The translations under genes were made by a program, and so were the position numbers. A model generated the notes under the pieces. It saw only the letters and a list, made by a program, of their open reading frames with translations, was not told the DNA's origin and made no database searches. Positions 35,017 through 43,174 of a stretch of 48,746 nt of DNA are shown piece after piece (position 1 is the first letter of the stretch; each line of letters begins with the position of its first letter). The stretch is from Gammaproteobacteria bacterium. GTDB lineage: Bacteria; Pseudomonadota; Gammaproteobacteria; S012-40. The DNA is taken from positions 1-48,746 of the forward strand of contig JAOUJM010000010.1 of assembly GCA_029883265.1 (NCBI GenBank), read 5' to 3'.

Positions 35017-35553
35017 TTGAAACATTTAATAATATTTTTGTTTTTAATGCTTGCTAATTTCAGCGTTCAAGCTAATTGTTCACAGTTACTGAATATTGAA
35101 GTACGCGCTTTAGCAGGCCAAGAAAAAATCAATCTTTGTGAAACCTATGCGGACAAAGTCGTACTCATTGTCAATACCGCCAGCAAATGCGGTTTCACGC
35201 CGCAATATGATGGACTGGAAGCATTGTATGAAAAATACAAGCATCGTGGTTTGGTCATTCTCGGATTTCCATCCAATGATTTTGGCCAACAGGAACCGGG
35301 CTCGGAAAAACAAATTGCCGACTTTTGTCGACTAACCTATGGCGTTAAATTTCCCATGTTCGAAAAAACTCAGGTGCGCAAGCATCATGCAGATGAACTT
35401 TATCAGCGCCTGGGTAAAGCTGCCGGTGAATTTCCCCTATGGAATTTTCATAAATATTTATTAAATCGTCGTGGAGAACTGGTGAAAAGTTTTAACAGCA
35501 AAATCACGCCACAAGATGTAAAACTGATTGAGGAAATTGAGACTTTATTATGA
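35017..35553 (+). CDS. exported glutathione-peroxidase family protein
   Basis: I chose the TTG at 35017 (178 aa): AAGGAG lies six bases upstream and this start opens directly into a signal peptide (MKHLIIFLFLMLANFSVQA). The family motifs are NTASKCGFTPQYDGLEALY with the catalytic Cys in place of selenocysteine, LGFPSNDFGQQEPG with the catalytic Gln, and FPLWNFHKYLLN with the Trp/Asn pair. It reduces peroxides, more likely with thioredoxin-like donors than glutathione in the periplasm. It is translationally coupled (ATGA) to the barrel-like gene that follows. Confidence 0.9.
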   Translation: MKHLIIFLFLMLANFSVQANCSQLLNIEVRALAGQEKINLCETYADKVVLIVNTASKCGFTPQYDGLEALYEKYKHRGLVILGFPSNDFGQQEPGSEKQIADFCRLTYGVKFPMFEKTQVRKHHADELYQRLGKAAGEFPLWNFHKYLLNRRGELVKSFNSKITPQDVKLIEEIETLL

Positions 35554-36110
35554 AATCCCAATTAAAAAAACTTCGCCTATGCTGTGGCCTGAGCTTTTTG
35601 CTTTTGGGTTATGGAGCGCTCAGCCAAGCCAATGAACAACCCCATGAGTGGTTTGTTGATTTAGGCGGCAAAACACTTTCCACGGTCAACGGCCATAATG
35701 GTTTATCCGGTGCACATATTGGGAAAAACTTTGGCGATTTTCAAGCCGCGCTGTCCATTTATGCCCAAGTTACAAGCATCGTACCGCGCTTGGTCAATAA
35801 TTACGAACGCATCAATTATTATAACTACGCCGGCCTATATATAGAGAAACCCATTAATCTCGCACCCCATATTGATGTAATTGTTGCCGGCAGCACTGGC
35901 TTGGCCTTGGGTCAGTATGAACAACGCGAAGGTGATGTGATTGGTATTATGGACACGATTTATTATAGTGTAGAACCACAACTGGCGTTTTCAGTGCAAA
36001 TTTTTTCAGATTTATTTTTAAATATAGGTGCCAGCTATTTGCTGGCAGCGCAAACATCGGGTTTAGTCAATGATGTCAATTTGAATATGTATGCGCGTTA
36101 TCAATGGTAA
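35550..36110 (+). CDS. putative small outer-membrane beta-barrel protein
   Basis: The 186-aa protein has a signal peptide (cleavage about SQANEQ, near residue 28) and a strand-rich body of alternating Tyr/Leu/Ile and Gly, ending in MYARYQW with a terminal aromatic residue. I recognise no family; it looks like an eight-stranded barrel. The start overlaps the stop of the glutathione-peroxidase gene as ATGA, so the two proteins are made together and may serve one envelope function, such as peroxide or lipid damage protection. Confidence 0.65.
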   Translation: MKSQLKKLRLCCGLSFLLLGYGALSQANEQPHEWFVDLGGKTLSTVNGHNGLSGAHIGKNFGDFQAALSIYAQVTSIVPRLVNNYERINYYNYAGLYIEKPINLAPHIDVIVAGSTGLALGQYEQREGDVIGIMDTIYYSVEPQLAFSVQIFSDLFLNIGASYLLAAQTSGLVNDVNLNMYARYQW

Positions 36111-36126
36111 GTCGTTTTAGAATTAT

Positions 36127-36159
36127 AAAAAGATCAGAAGCGATTAGCATCGCTCCTGA
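36127..36159 (-). terminator. intrinsic terminator of the porin gene
   Basis: TCAG-A-AGCGAT and ATCGCT-C-CTGA form a ten-pair stem with one mismatch around TAGC. Read on the minus strand it is followed by TCTTTTTAT. It ends 13 bases after the porin stop, between the convergent porin and barrel genes. Confidence 0.8.
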
Positions 36160-36171
36160 CCCTTCAAAGTA

Positions 36172-37227
36172 TTAGAACTTATAACTCATGCCTGCAGAAA
36201 TACCGGTTAAGTCATCGCCTGTTGCGACAGGTGAATATTTTTCACCATGACCCGAACCCGCAAGCACCACTTTGGCATTGTCTTGATTATTGACACCAGC
36301 AAACATTGCATATAAGGTGAAATCCTTATCCAATTTATAGTCTGCACCAACAGCATATAACATGGCACCAGAATCCACTTGGTCTTTATACGCATCGAGC
36401 ATAAATATCTGGGCTTTAAGTGCTAAATCACCTATTTTATGTTTCAAACTACCGCCATAAGCATTGCGCGTAAACTCATCTTTTGTGTCTGAGTTTAAGG
36501 CTTCATAAATGGCATTTATACTCGTACTACCAAAGGTCACACCACCTTGGAAACGCATACCAGTGGCTTCAGTTGCAGACAATTTGCTTTGATCTTCATA
36601 TGCCGCACCGACATAAAACATTTTGGTTTTATATAAAGCACTAAAACTCATGACCCCATTATTGTCATCACTACTACTGGTATCATTGCCGGTCGATGCC
36701 ATGGCACGAACTTCTAGGCCAGCAATTTTAGGTGATACATACATAACCGCATTACGTGCACGAATATTCATTTTATTGTTGCCATTACCGGCGCCAAGAA
36801 CGCCGCGACGCTCACCGATGGTGTCATGAAACACGCCGGCCATTCCACCCATGGTCTTAAAAGGCGTGTCATGATAACCAAGCAACACCGTTCCAGCACT
36901 ATGTTGTAAACCTAAATATTGATTGCGAGCCTTCAGCCCAGTTGATTTACCATCACCCACGCTAAAACCCTCAGCGGTCACATCGACTTCGCTTTCCATT
37001 TTCCACACGGCCTTCAAGCCATGCTTTAATTCTTTATCACCTTTAAAACCTATACGGCTGGAATTACTCGACACGACCATATCACTGGAATTGGCATAAT
37101 TAATCATGTCACCGGAAACATGGATTTTGCCATAGACTTTGAGCGCTTCCGCTTGCACAGTCGTTGCTGCTATAAATCCACATGCTGCAACAATAACCAT
37201 CTTACGCGCTGAAAACTTACTTTCCAT
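36172..37227 (-). CDS. outer-membrane porin (Gram-negative general porin type)
   Basis: The 351-aa protein has a signal peptide (cleavage at VQAEA, near residue 26), the porin opening LKVYGKIHVSGD, the typical SSRIGFKGDKELKHGLKAVW segment (about 54-73), ARNQYLGLQH and the terminal GISAGMSYKF. It would be a trimeric 16-stranded diffusion porin. GGAG lies nine bases before the ATG. A Fur-box-like palindrome 55-73 bases upstream suggests iron-dependent expression, and a terminator follows. Confidence 0.95.
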   Translation of the reverse strand: MESKFSARKMVIVAACGFIAATTVQAEALKVYGKIHVSGDMINYANSSDMVVSSNSSRIGFKGDKELKHGLKAVWKMESEVDVTAEGFSVGDGKSTGLKARNQYLGLQHSAGTVLLGYHDTPFKTMGGMAGVFHDTIGERRGVLGAGNGNNKMNIRARNAVMYVSPKIAGLEVRAMASTGNDTSSSDDNNGVMSFSALYKTKMFYVGAAYEDQSKLSATEATGMRFQGGVTFGSTSINAIYEALNSDTKDEFTRNAYGGSLKHKIGDLALKAQIFMLDAYKDQVDSGAMLYAVGADYKLDKDFTLYAMFAGVNNQDNAKVVLAGSGHGEKYSPVATGDDLTGISAGMSYKF

Positions 37228-37281
37228 TGTTATTTTCTCCTATTAAATGCACTTTATATACTAAGCTTATCCGTCTTAAAT

Positions 37282-37300
37282 GAGAATGATTATCATTTAG
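37282..37300. promoter_or_regulatory. Fur-box-like operator of the porin gene
   Basis: The 19-base site GAGAATGATTATCATTTAG matches the classical Fur box GATAATGATAATCATTATC at 15 of 19 positions on the better strand, including the whole 13-base core. It lies 55 bases upstream of the porin start. A TATATA at about 37253-37258 between the site and the gene may be the -10. Confidence 0.65.
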
Positions 37301-37687
37301 ATTAACAGAGCTTGATCAGAATCGCAACAGTTGCTTTGTGCAAATCTGTTTGCATTAATACTGGCAAGCTAATGTGAAACAAATATGAAATCTACTGTAG
37401 TTTGTTTGCAACCAGTTCGTCATTAAAAATTAACAATACACAAGAGCAATTAACAGATATCAATTAGCCTTTAACTTCCCAGCAAAATTCCTTTTACTGG
37501 CGTCATTGCATACCATAATATGGCAAATTAATAGCGACTCAATAAATTAAACCATCGAACGTTTTAAAAATAACTCATCATATAACTTTTACCTATCAAA
37601 AAGTCAGGTTTCAAATCAATTACACTCGCGCCGCAATAATTTTCTATAATTAGGACTCAGTGTTTTGAACGGCTATATGTTTAACCC
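37301..37687. other. AT-rich intergenic region before the nuclease-family gene
   Basis: I see no gene or RNA here. A perfect TATAAT at 37645-37650, 37 bases before the ATG at 37688, is a likely -10; a TTACAC 19 bases before it is a poor -35. The rest is AT-rich without repeats I can make out. Confidence 0.4.
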
Positions 37688-38764
37688 ATGTTTAAATTAC
37701 TCTTGTCATTCCTTCTTACCGCGTGTCTGTCTGCCTGCGATTTATTCCATACTGATTTTAATGATGAAGAACCGGCCAAACTTTATCAAGCTAAGCTGCT
37801 TAGTGATCAATCCACTCCAATAATGCCCATCCGTGTCATGAATTGGAACATAAAATTTGCAGGTGCGCGCCTCGATTTCTTTTTTGATTGTTTGGGTGAT
37901 GAAGTTTTGATGCCCAAAGCGATTGTGTTGGCTAATTTAAAGCAAATAGCTGACGCAATTAATAACATCAGCCCCGATATTTTGTTAGCCCAGGAAGTTG
38001 ATGTTTTGTCCAAACGCAGTGCATATGTGGATCAAGTGCAATGGATTCTTGATCACACAGATTTGAACTATGCCGCTTACGCCTCGCAATGGAAAGCCGA
38101 TTTCATTCCCAGCGATGGTGTCGGCCGAGTGAATTCTGGCAATGTTATATTTAGTCGTTGGCCGATTATCCAAGCAACACGATATGCGTTAGCTCCCATT
38201 AGTGATCAAGATGCTTTGACCCGATATTTTTATTTAAAACGCAATTACATCGATGCCGTCATCAAACCAACCGGTGCCACATCGATTCATGTAGTAAACA
38301 TCCATACCACAGCCTATGCCCAAGACAATACCCAGAAAAAACAACTCGATCAGTTGCTCAATGCTTTAATCGAACTGGATAATCAGGCTCAAACTTTTAT
38401 TGCGGGTGGCGACTTCAATCAACTGCCAGCGGGCAGCAGCCAAACCAGTGCCTTTGCAGACAATGTCTGCAAAGATGAATATGTTGCTGATGATTTCTCG
38501 ACTCAAACTACGTGGCTGGATGGATTTTATGCGAATTTTTCACCGGCCATTAGTCTTACGGATTATCAATTAGATAATACTCTTTATTTCACTCATTCAG
38601 TGGACAAGAATGTTTTTTGGAATCGTAAAATTGATTATTTATTTACAAACACAAATTTTGAAGCCGCAAGCGCTCAGGTCTATCAAAACATGGCCAATGG
38701 TGGTTTGCAGACCATGAATTTATCCGATCATGCACCCATGGCAGCATCGTGGAGTTGGCCTTGA
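37688..38764 (+). CDS. endonuclease/exonuclease/phosphatase-family lipoprotein
   Basis: The 358-aa protein has a lipoprotein signal peptide with lipobox LSAC (Cys17, followed by Asp, which favours inner-membrane retention under the Lol rule). The EEP fold is complete: NWNIKF (about 53-58), QEVD, GNVIFSRWPI, NIHTTA, GGDFNQLP and C-terminal SDHAPM with the catalytic Asp-His. The family includes nucleases, sphingomyelinases and inositol-phosphate phosphatases; a membrane-anchored periplasmic form could act on nucleic acid or phospholipid. Its last codons overlap the start of the next gene. Confidence 0.9.
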   Translation: MFKLLLSFLLTACLSACDLFHTDFNDEEPAKLYQAKLLSDQSTPIMPIRVMNWNIKFAGARLDFFFDCLGDEVLMPKAIVLANLKQIADAINNISPDILLAQEVDVLSKRSAYVDQVQWILDHTDLNYAAYASQWKADFIPSDGVGRVNSGNVIFSRWPIIQATRYALAPISDQDALTRYFYLKRNYIDAVIKPTGATSIHVVNIHTTAYAQDNTQKKQLDQLLNALIELDNQAQTFIAGGDFNQLPAGSSQTSAFADNVCKDEYVADDFSTQTTWLDGFYANFSPAISLTDYQLDNTLYFTHSVDKNVFWNRKIDYLFTNTNFEAASAQVYQNMANGGLQTMNLSDHAPMAASWSWP

Positions 38765-39510
38765 AAATTGTCTACAGTCTCGTGCTAACACTGAGTTTGT
38801 TTGGGCAAGATGCTGCAATTGCTGCAATGAACACTTCAGACATGCTTAAACCCGGTGAAAAACAAATCGGTGTGTTTTCGCCATTGCGCTATAGCCTAAA
38901 CCAATCTAGCGAAATCAGCACCCATCCTTTATTTGACCTAATCATTCCTAATCTACGTTTTAAAAAACGCTGGATTCAATCATCGACTCTTGGCTTTGCC
39001 AGTGAACATTACTTCAGTTACCCTAGTTTGTTATTAAATACAATTGCTCGTGATGGCAGTGGTGGCATTCTACCTGCCAACACCCGAGTGCCACAGATAC
39101 TTAGCTGGCACAATTCGGTGATTGCATCGACAAAAATCACAGATCTATGGTTAAGTGCTCGCCTAAGCTTGCATACTCCAATCGGTGCCAAAGCCGAGCA
39201 AATGCCGACAATTGATTTGCCCTTCGTGTATCAACGCACCTCAGCTTATCATTATTTATATAGTATGAGTGCAGGACTGGAACTCGATGGCCGTATTCAG
39301 ACACGCTGGCGTTATATTGTAGATATTCATTATTTCTACTTAAACAATCCCGAGCACCACCAAGCTGTGGAACAGAAAACCAGCCTGGTCTACGAGTTAA
39401 CACCTACTATCTCAATATTTTTTGCATATATTTTCACCGCCGGTCACTATCCCTTCGGCATCGACATGCGTTACTTTCCTTTCATCGATGTAATTTGGCG
39501 TTGGCAATAA
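38761..39510 (+). CDS. putative outer-membrane beta-barrel protein
   Basis: I chose the TTG at 38761 (249 aa), which opens a signal peptide (MKIVYSLVLTLSLFGQDAAIA); GGAG lies eight bases upstream inside the preceding gene, and the start overlaps its stop codon. A GTG at 38749 is the alternative. The mature body is strand-rich, with many aromatic residues and a terminal IWRWQ. I recognise no family, though the GEKQIGVFSPLRYSL segment recalls autotransporter-free barrel families of unknown function. It is translationally coupled to the nuclease-family lipoprotein. Confidence 0.65.
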   Translation: MKIVYSLVLTLSLFGQDAAIAAMNTSDMLKPGEKQIGVFSPLRYSLNQSSEISTHPLFDLIIPNLRFKKRWIQSSTLGFASEHYFSYPSLLLNTIARDGSGGILPANTRVPQILSWHNSVIASTKITDLWLSARLSLHTPIGAKAEQMPTIDLPFVYQRTSAYHYLYSMSAGLELDGRIQTRWRYIVDIHYFYLNNPEHHQAVEQKTSLVYELTPTISIFFAYIFTAGHYPFGIDMRYFPFIDVIWRWQ

Positions 39511-39626
39511 ACTTTTAGCAAAAAAGCGCTTTTTACTTTCAGACAATGCCGTAAACAGCCGACTTAGGATTCATCCTGGTTCAATAATCGCACTAAGATT
39601 ATGCTCGCAAAAAAACGGTGAATCGA

Positions 39627-40235
39627 ATGAAAAAATTAAGTGTGTTAATACTCGGCTGTCTATTGGTTCTCGGCTGCAGCCAAAGCCCAAAAAAAGAATT
39701 CTTACCGATGGTTAGAGACTATCAACCCCTAGAATGGGAATTAACAGCTTATGAACAAGCACGTAAAGATATTTTCCCCAGCGATTTGCAAATGCAACCC
39801 AAAATCTATAAAAACAAATTGGTTAATTTGGTAGGTATAATCAAAGACATTGAATTTGACCAAAAATTTTCCAATATTGTCACTATTACCTTAGAACAAA
39901 AATATTGGGACTATTTAGAACATCATTATTCCACACCCACGATTCACTTATCGTCTGAGGGCGAAGGCGAATTCAAATTCCGTTATGAACTTCCCTACGC
40001 CATACCACAACATATTCAAGCCAAAATGCGTGTTTCTGTCATGCGTAAAGACTTGGGGTTTGTGTATGGTCACTTGAGTGGATTTGAAAATAATATTCCT
40101 ATTTTGTCAGGTAAAACCTTACGCGTGGTTCACGCCATGCATTATGACAGTGAACATCAACATTATATTGTTAAGCGCAACACCCATCATCAGGTCATTT
40201 TACAAGAAGGACAGGTGCAATTTGTTTATAATTAA
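39627..40235 (+). CDS. putative lipoprotein with OB-fold-like domain
   Basis: The protein (202 aa from the ATG; a GTG three codons upstream is possible) has lipobox VLGC (Cys17, then Ser). The mature part begins with a helix, then a strand-rich segment (YKNKLVNLVGIIKDIEF and later VSVMRKDLGFVYG) that resembles Slp-type or OB-fold lipoproteins. This likeness is weak. It follows the two coupled envelope genes on the same strand after 116 bases and converges with the lycopene-cyclase-like gene (15-base gap). Confidence 0.65.
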   Translation: MKKLSVLILGCLLVLGCSQSPKKEFLPMVRDYQPLEWELTAYEQARKDIFPSDLQMQPKIYKNKLVNLVGIIKDIEFDQKFSNIVTITLEQKYWDYLEHHYSTPTIHLSSEGEGEFKFRYELPYAIPQHIQAKMRVSVMRKDLGFVYGHLSGFENNIPILSGKTLRVVHAMHYDSEHQHYIVKRNTHHQVILQEGQVQFVYN

Positions 40236-40250
40236 AAACATTCGTATTGT

Positions 40251-41192
40251 TTATTTTACACCGAAGAAGGCCATGCGAAATTTTTTTCCACTAGCCTTCC
40301 AGAGTTTTAATGCCTCATAAATAATAATCGTGGTATAACTCACAGCAAACCACAATATCACTTCTTCTAATGGTAAGTGATTCCACGGTTCAATATAGAA
40401 TCCCATCATTGCTTCTGGCCTAAATCCCCACCAGCCATAAACCAAGGCTAAGCTGACTTCCCAAATCAAACTAATTAATACTATGACCAGTGAAGTAAAA
40501 CTAAAGGCACGCCAGTTGATTAGACTTCTGACACTGGGATATAAACCACTAGAGGGTAACAAACCAATCAACACCAGGTACATTAAATACCAAGGCATAC
40601 CGGATGGTGAACTAGAAAACATTTTTTTATAAATAACCGCAGTTACTATTAAGAACACTGCAACAATTAGCGAAACGGGATGAAACGTCAGTATGCGTTT
40701 AACTTTTTCACCTTCTGCAACGTAGTCCGGAATATTGTAAGCGGCAAACCAATACTCATCACACCATATATAAAACAATAACACCACAACAAAACCGCTC
40801 AGATAAAAAACCAACTCTTCTACCGGCAAACCGCCTCCCAGCGCGGGAAACATCCAACCAATAACGGCATGATGATTATCAAAGCTGAAAAAAGTATGAC
40901 CGAACAATACGTCGAGAATAATCCCAGTGGGAACAAGTAACAACATGACGTGTTTAAACGCCTGTTTTTGAAGTCGCAAGTCGCGACGACGCAAAAACCA
41001 AGTTAATAAAACCATCATTGGAAACACAAATAAACTTAGACTGATGGTATAACCTAAAGGTGTGGGATTTGCACTGCTCACCTCGATCTTTGCAGGTTCG
41101 AGTACGGTAGATAAACTAAGTGCAATCGGCAAAACCAGACAGAAAAATAGTAGAAAAGTGATCGTCGCTGCGTGTTTGTTTTTTGTTTGCAT
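40251..41192 (-). CDS. polytopic membrane protein with two lycopene-cyclase-domain-like halves
   Basis: The 313-aa protein (ATG at 41192; a GTG two codons upstream is possible) has about eight to nine membrane helices arranged as two similar halves. Each half carries an acidic motif at a helix start: GGLPVEELVFYL (120-131) and NHLPLEEVILWF (271-282), preceded by GHTFFSFDNHHAVIGW and GWWGFRPEAMMGFY. The PxEE motif is the hallmark of the CrtYc/CrtYd-type lycopene cyclase domain. No other carotenoid gene lies nearby, so cyclisation of lycopene is not proven; it could act on another isoprenoid. Confidence 0.7.
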   Translation of the reverse strand: MQTKNKHAATITFLLFFCLVLPIALSLSTVLEPAKIEVSSANPTPLGYTISLSLFVFPMMVLLTWFLRRRDLRLQKQAFKHVMLLLVPTGIILDVLFGHTFFSFDNHHAVIGWMFPALGGGLPVEELVFYLSGFVVVLLFYIWCDEYWFAAYNIPDYVAEGEKVKRILTFHPVSLIVAVFLIVTAVIYKKMFSSSPSGMPWYLMYLVLIGLLPSSGLYPSVRSLINWRAFSFTSLVIVLISLIWEVSLALVYGWWGFRPEAMMGFYIEPWNHLPLEEVILWFAVSYTTIIIYEALKLWKASGKKFRMAFFGVK

Positions 41193-41334
41193 GAGCACCG
41201 GTCCTTGGCATAACTAGGCCTACATCATAGCCTTTTTAAGCGCATGACTTCAATAATACTTAGGTATAAATCGTGACGAGTTTTCTCAGCAAGGGGAAAA
41301 TAAAATAAGCAATTTTTGTTTAAGCGAGTATGAC

Positions 41335-42768
41335 TTAATGTTGTTTGAATACCCAGCGCAAGATATCGTCTTGTAAAGCGGTTGCGGCTTTGGTATGAGC
41401 ACGTTTATCGTTGTGCAACATCACTACCACATAGCGCTGACCTGACGGTGTCATTACATACCCCGCCATGGATTGCACAAAATCCAATAAGCCCGTTTTG
41501 ATATGTGCTTGACCAAACAACGCTTCACCATTAAATCGACTTTTCATGGTGCCGTCATAACCGGCCATGGGCATAGACGCTAGAAATTCCGGCATATACG
41601 CTTGTTGATACATAAATAGTAACAACTGTGCTAATAATTCAGCAGATACTCGTGTGTCACGCGACAAACCCGATCCATTATGCAAATGCAAAGTCGTAGT
41701 ATCTAGTTTATGTTGTTGCAACCAATGCAAAACAACTTCAATACCTTTCTCTGCTGTGCCAGGTACGCCTCTCATGTTTGCGCCCAAGGATAATAACATC
41801 TGGCGTGTCATCACGTTGTTGCTGTATTTGTTAATTAAACGCACCGCCTCGGCCAATGAAATCGAATCAACACTCACCACTTTTGTTGCCTGTTCCGGCA
41901 ACTTCGCTTGGCGAACCCTCCCCTGTAAACTGCCATCCAGTTGTTGCCAGATGGGTAAAAAGAAATGTTGAAAATGATCATGTGCATCAGTCACACGACG
42001 ATATAAGGTGCGTTTGCCACATGATCTTGCGTATTGACCACTAAACTTGACTTGTAGCACTTGATGAATAATTTTTGGTTCCAGCAATAACCTTTTTTGC
42101 CAAGCACGACAAGTACCGTTGCTTAATTGCATTTGGTTAATCACTTTTAGATTTGGCGACGCTGGAAATGCAATGATTTTGACTCGTTGCTTGCTCGCAT
42201 CCACATCGAAATGAAACTCGGTGGCTTGAAAACCGACTAATAATGCATTGGGCCCAACATTATAAGTGCGATAGGGTTGATCATCAAAAGCTGCATAATC
42301 GATTGGCTCTGGTTGGAAAAAGGAGCTATCAAAATACACATCTCCTTGGATTTCACGTATGCCAAAAATACGCACACGATTGAGTAAACGCCAAAACCGT
42401 TCCGGCGTTAAATAGGGATCACCATTGCCAACAAAATACAAATCACCATTTAAACGATCGCCTTGCAACTCACCGGTATAATAAACATCGGTGCTCCATT
42501 GATACCCTGGGCCTAACAAATCTAGGGCGACCGATGTTGTCACCAACTTAATTACAGAAGCAGGATTAAATTTTTTGCTATCATTCAGTTGCACCACAGG
42601 TTTTGCTGTGTTGACCGCTTGAACATATAAGCCAATATTCGTTTGATCAAAACCTGATGCTTTAATTATCTGACCTAAATCATTAGGTATAACATTTGCG
42701 GCTAACGCCGATTTAAAACCAGTCAAAGCAAAAAATAATGCAAGAATAAGCCGTTTCCGTATTGACAT
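41335..42768 (-). CDS. dacB: D-alanyl-D-alanine carboxypeptidase/endopeptidase (PBP4)
   Basis: PBP4 trims stem peptides and cuts cross-links in the periplasm. The 477-aa protein has a signal peptide (cleavage about ALAAN, near residue 24) and the S13 motifs SVIK with Ser71/Lys74, SNN in NKYSNNVMTRQ, and KTG in HIKTGLLDF, with the inserted domains between the first two, as in E. coli PBP4. It stands alone, flanked by gaps of 142 and 406 bases. Confidence 0.95.
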   Translation of the reverse strand: MSIRKRLILALFFALTGFKSALAANVIPNDLGQIIKASGFDQTNIGLYVQAVNTAKPVVQLNDSKKFNPASVIKLVTTSVALDLLGPGYQWSTDVYYTGELQGDRLNGDLYFVGNGDPYLTPERFWRLLNRVRIFGIREIQGDVYFDSSFFQPEPIDYAAFDDQPYRTYNVGPNALLVGFQATEFHFDVDASKQRVKIIAFPASPNLKVINQMQLSNGTCRAWQKRLLLEPKIIHQVLQVKFSGQYARSCGKRTLYRRVTDAHDHFQHFFLPIWQQLDGSLQGRVRQAKLPEQATKVVSVDSISLAEAVRLINKYSNNVMTRQMLLSLGANMRGVPGTAEKGIEVVLHWLQQHKLDTTTLHLHNGSGLSRDTRVSAELLAQLLLFMYQQAYMPEFLASMPMAGYDGTMKSRFNGEALFGQAHIKTGLLDFVQSMAGYVMTPSGQRYVVVMLHNDKRAHTKAATALQDDILRWVFKQH

Positions 42769-43174
42769 TTAAATACAACTTTCTGCTAACAATTATTTCA
42801 TAGTATAGATAGCAAGTTTAAAACCGAAAGCCTTATCTTTGCTTAACAATCTCAAATTCAACAATATTCCGCTTTCACCGCCGTCATTTGAATCATGAAA
42901 AAACCATATTTTTCGAATATTGCGATAAATCAGCATTATATCCATGTTGGAATTGTCACCTAAGTTTAGCCGTTTTTCAAAATATGTCTTTATTTTTATT
43001 TGTTGAGAAAAAACTTAGGTTTTGAACATTCAGTAATAAACACACAAATAACTTGGTAATAATTTACAGACTCCTCCCGCCTGTTTTTTTACGCTAGATA
43101 GGGATGGCTCATTGTTATGAACCTCTACGGTTAATTTTTCTTAGGCCTATTTTTCCATCCAGGAGGATATTATT
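42769..43174. other. 406-base intergenic region
   Basis: No gene or RNA family is visible. It contains the 10-base inverted repeat at 42958-43020, AT-rich sequence around it, and near its end AGGAGG, the strong ribosome-binding site of the gene at 43175 (spacing eight). I cannot pick a convincing -35/-10 pair. Confidence 0.4.
42958..43020. repeat. 10-base perfect inverted repeat with 43-base spacer
   Basis: ACCTAAGTTT (42958-42967) and AAACTTAGGT (43011-43020) are exact reverse complements. The spacer is AT-rich. They sit 155-217 bases before the start at 43175 and could be two sites of one regulator or the foot of a long stem. Confidence 0.5.

Noticed and set aside
39525-39540. AAAAAGCGCTTTTT palindrome after the barrel gene, as a possible terminator
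   Set aside because: The palindrome has no loop and only a four-base GC core, so it would not form a stable intrinsic terminator.
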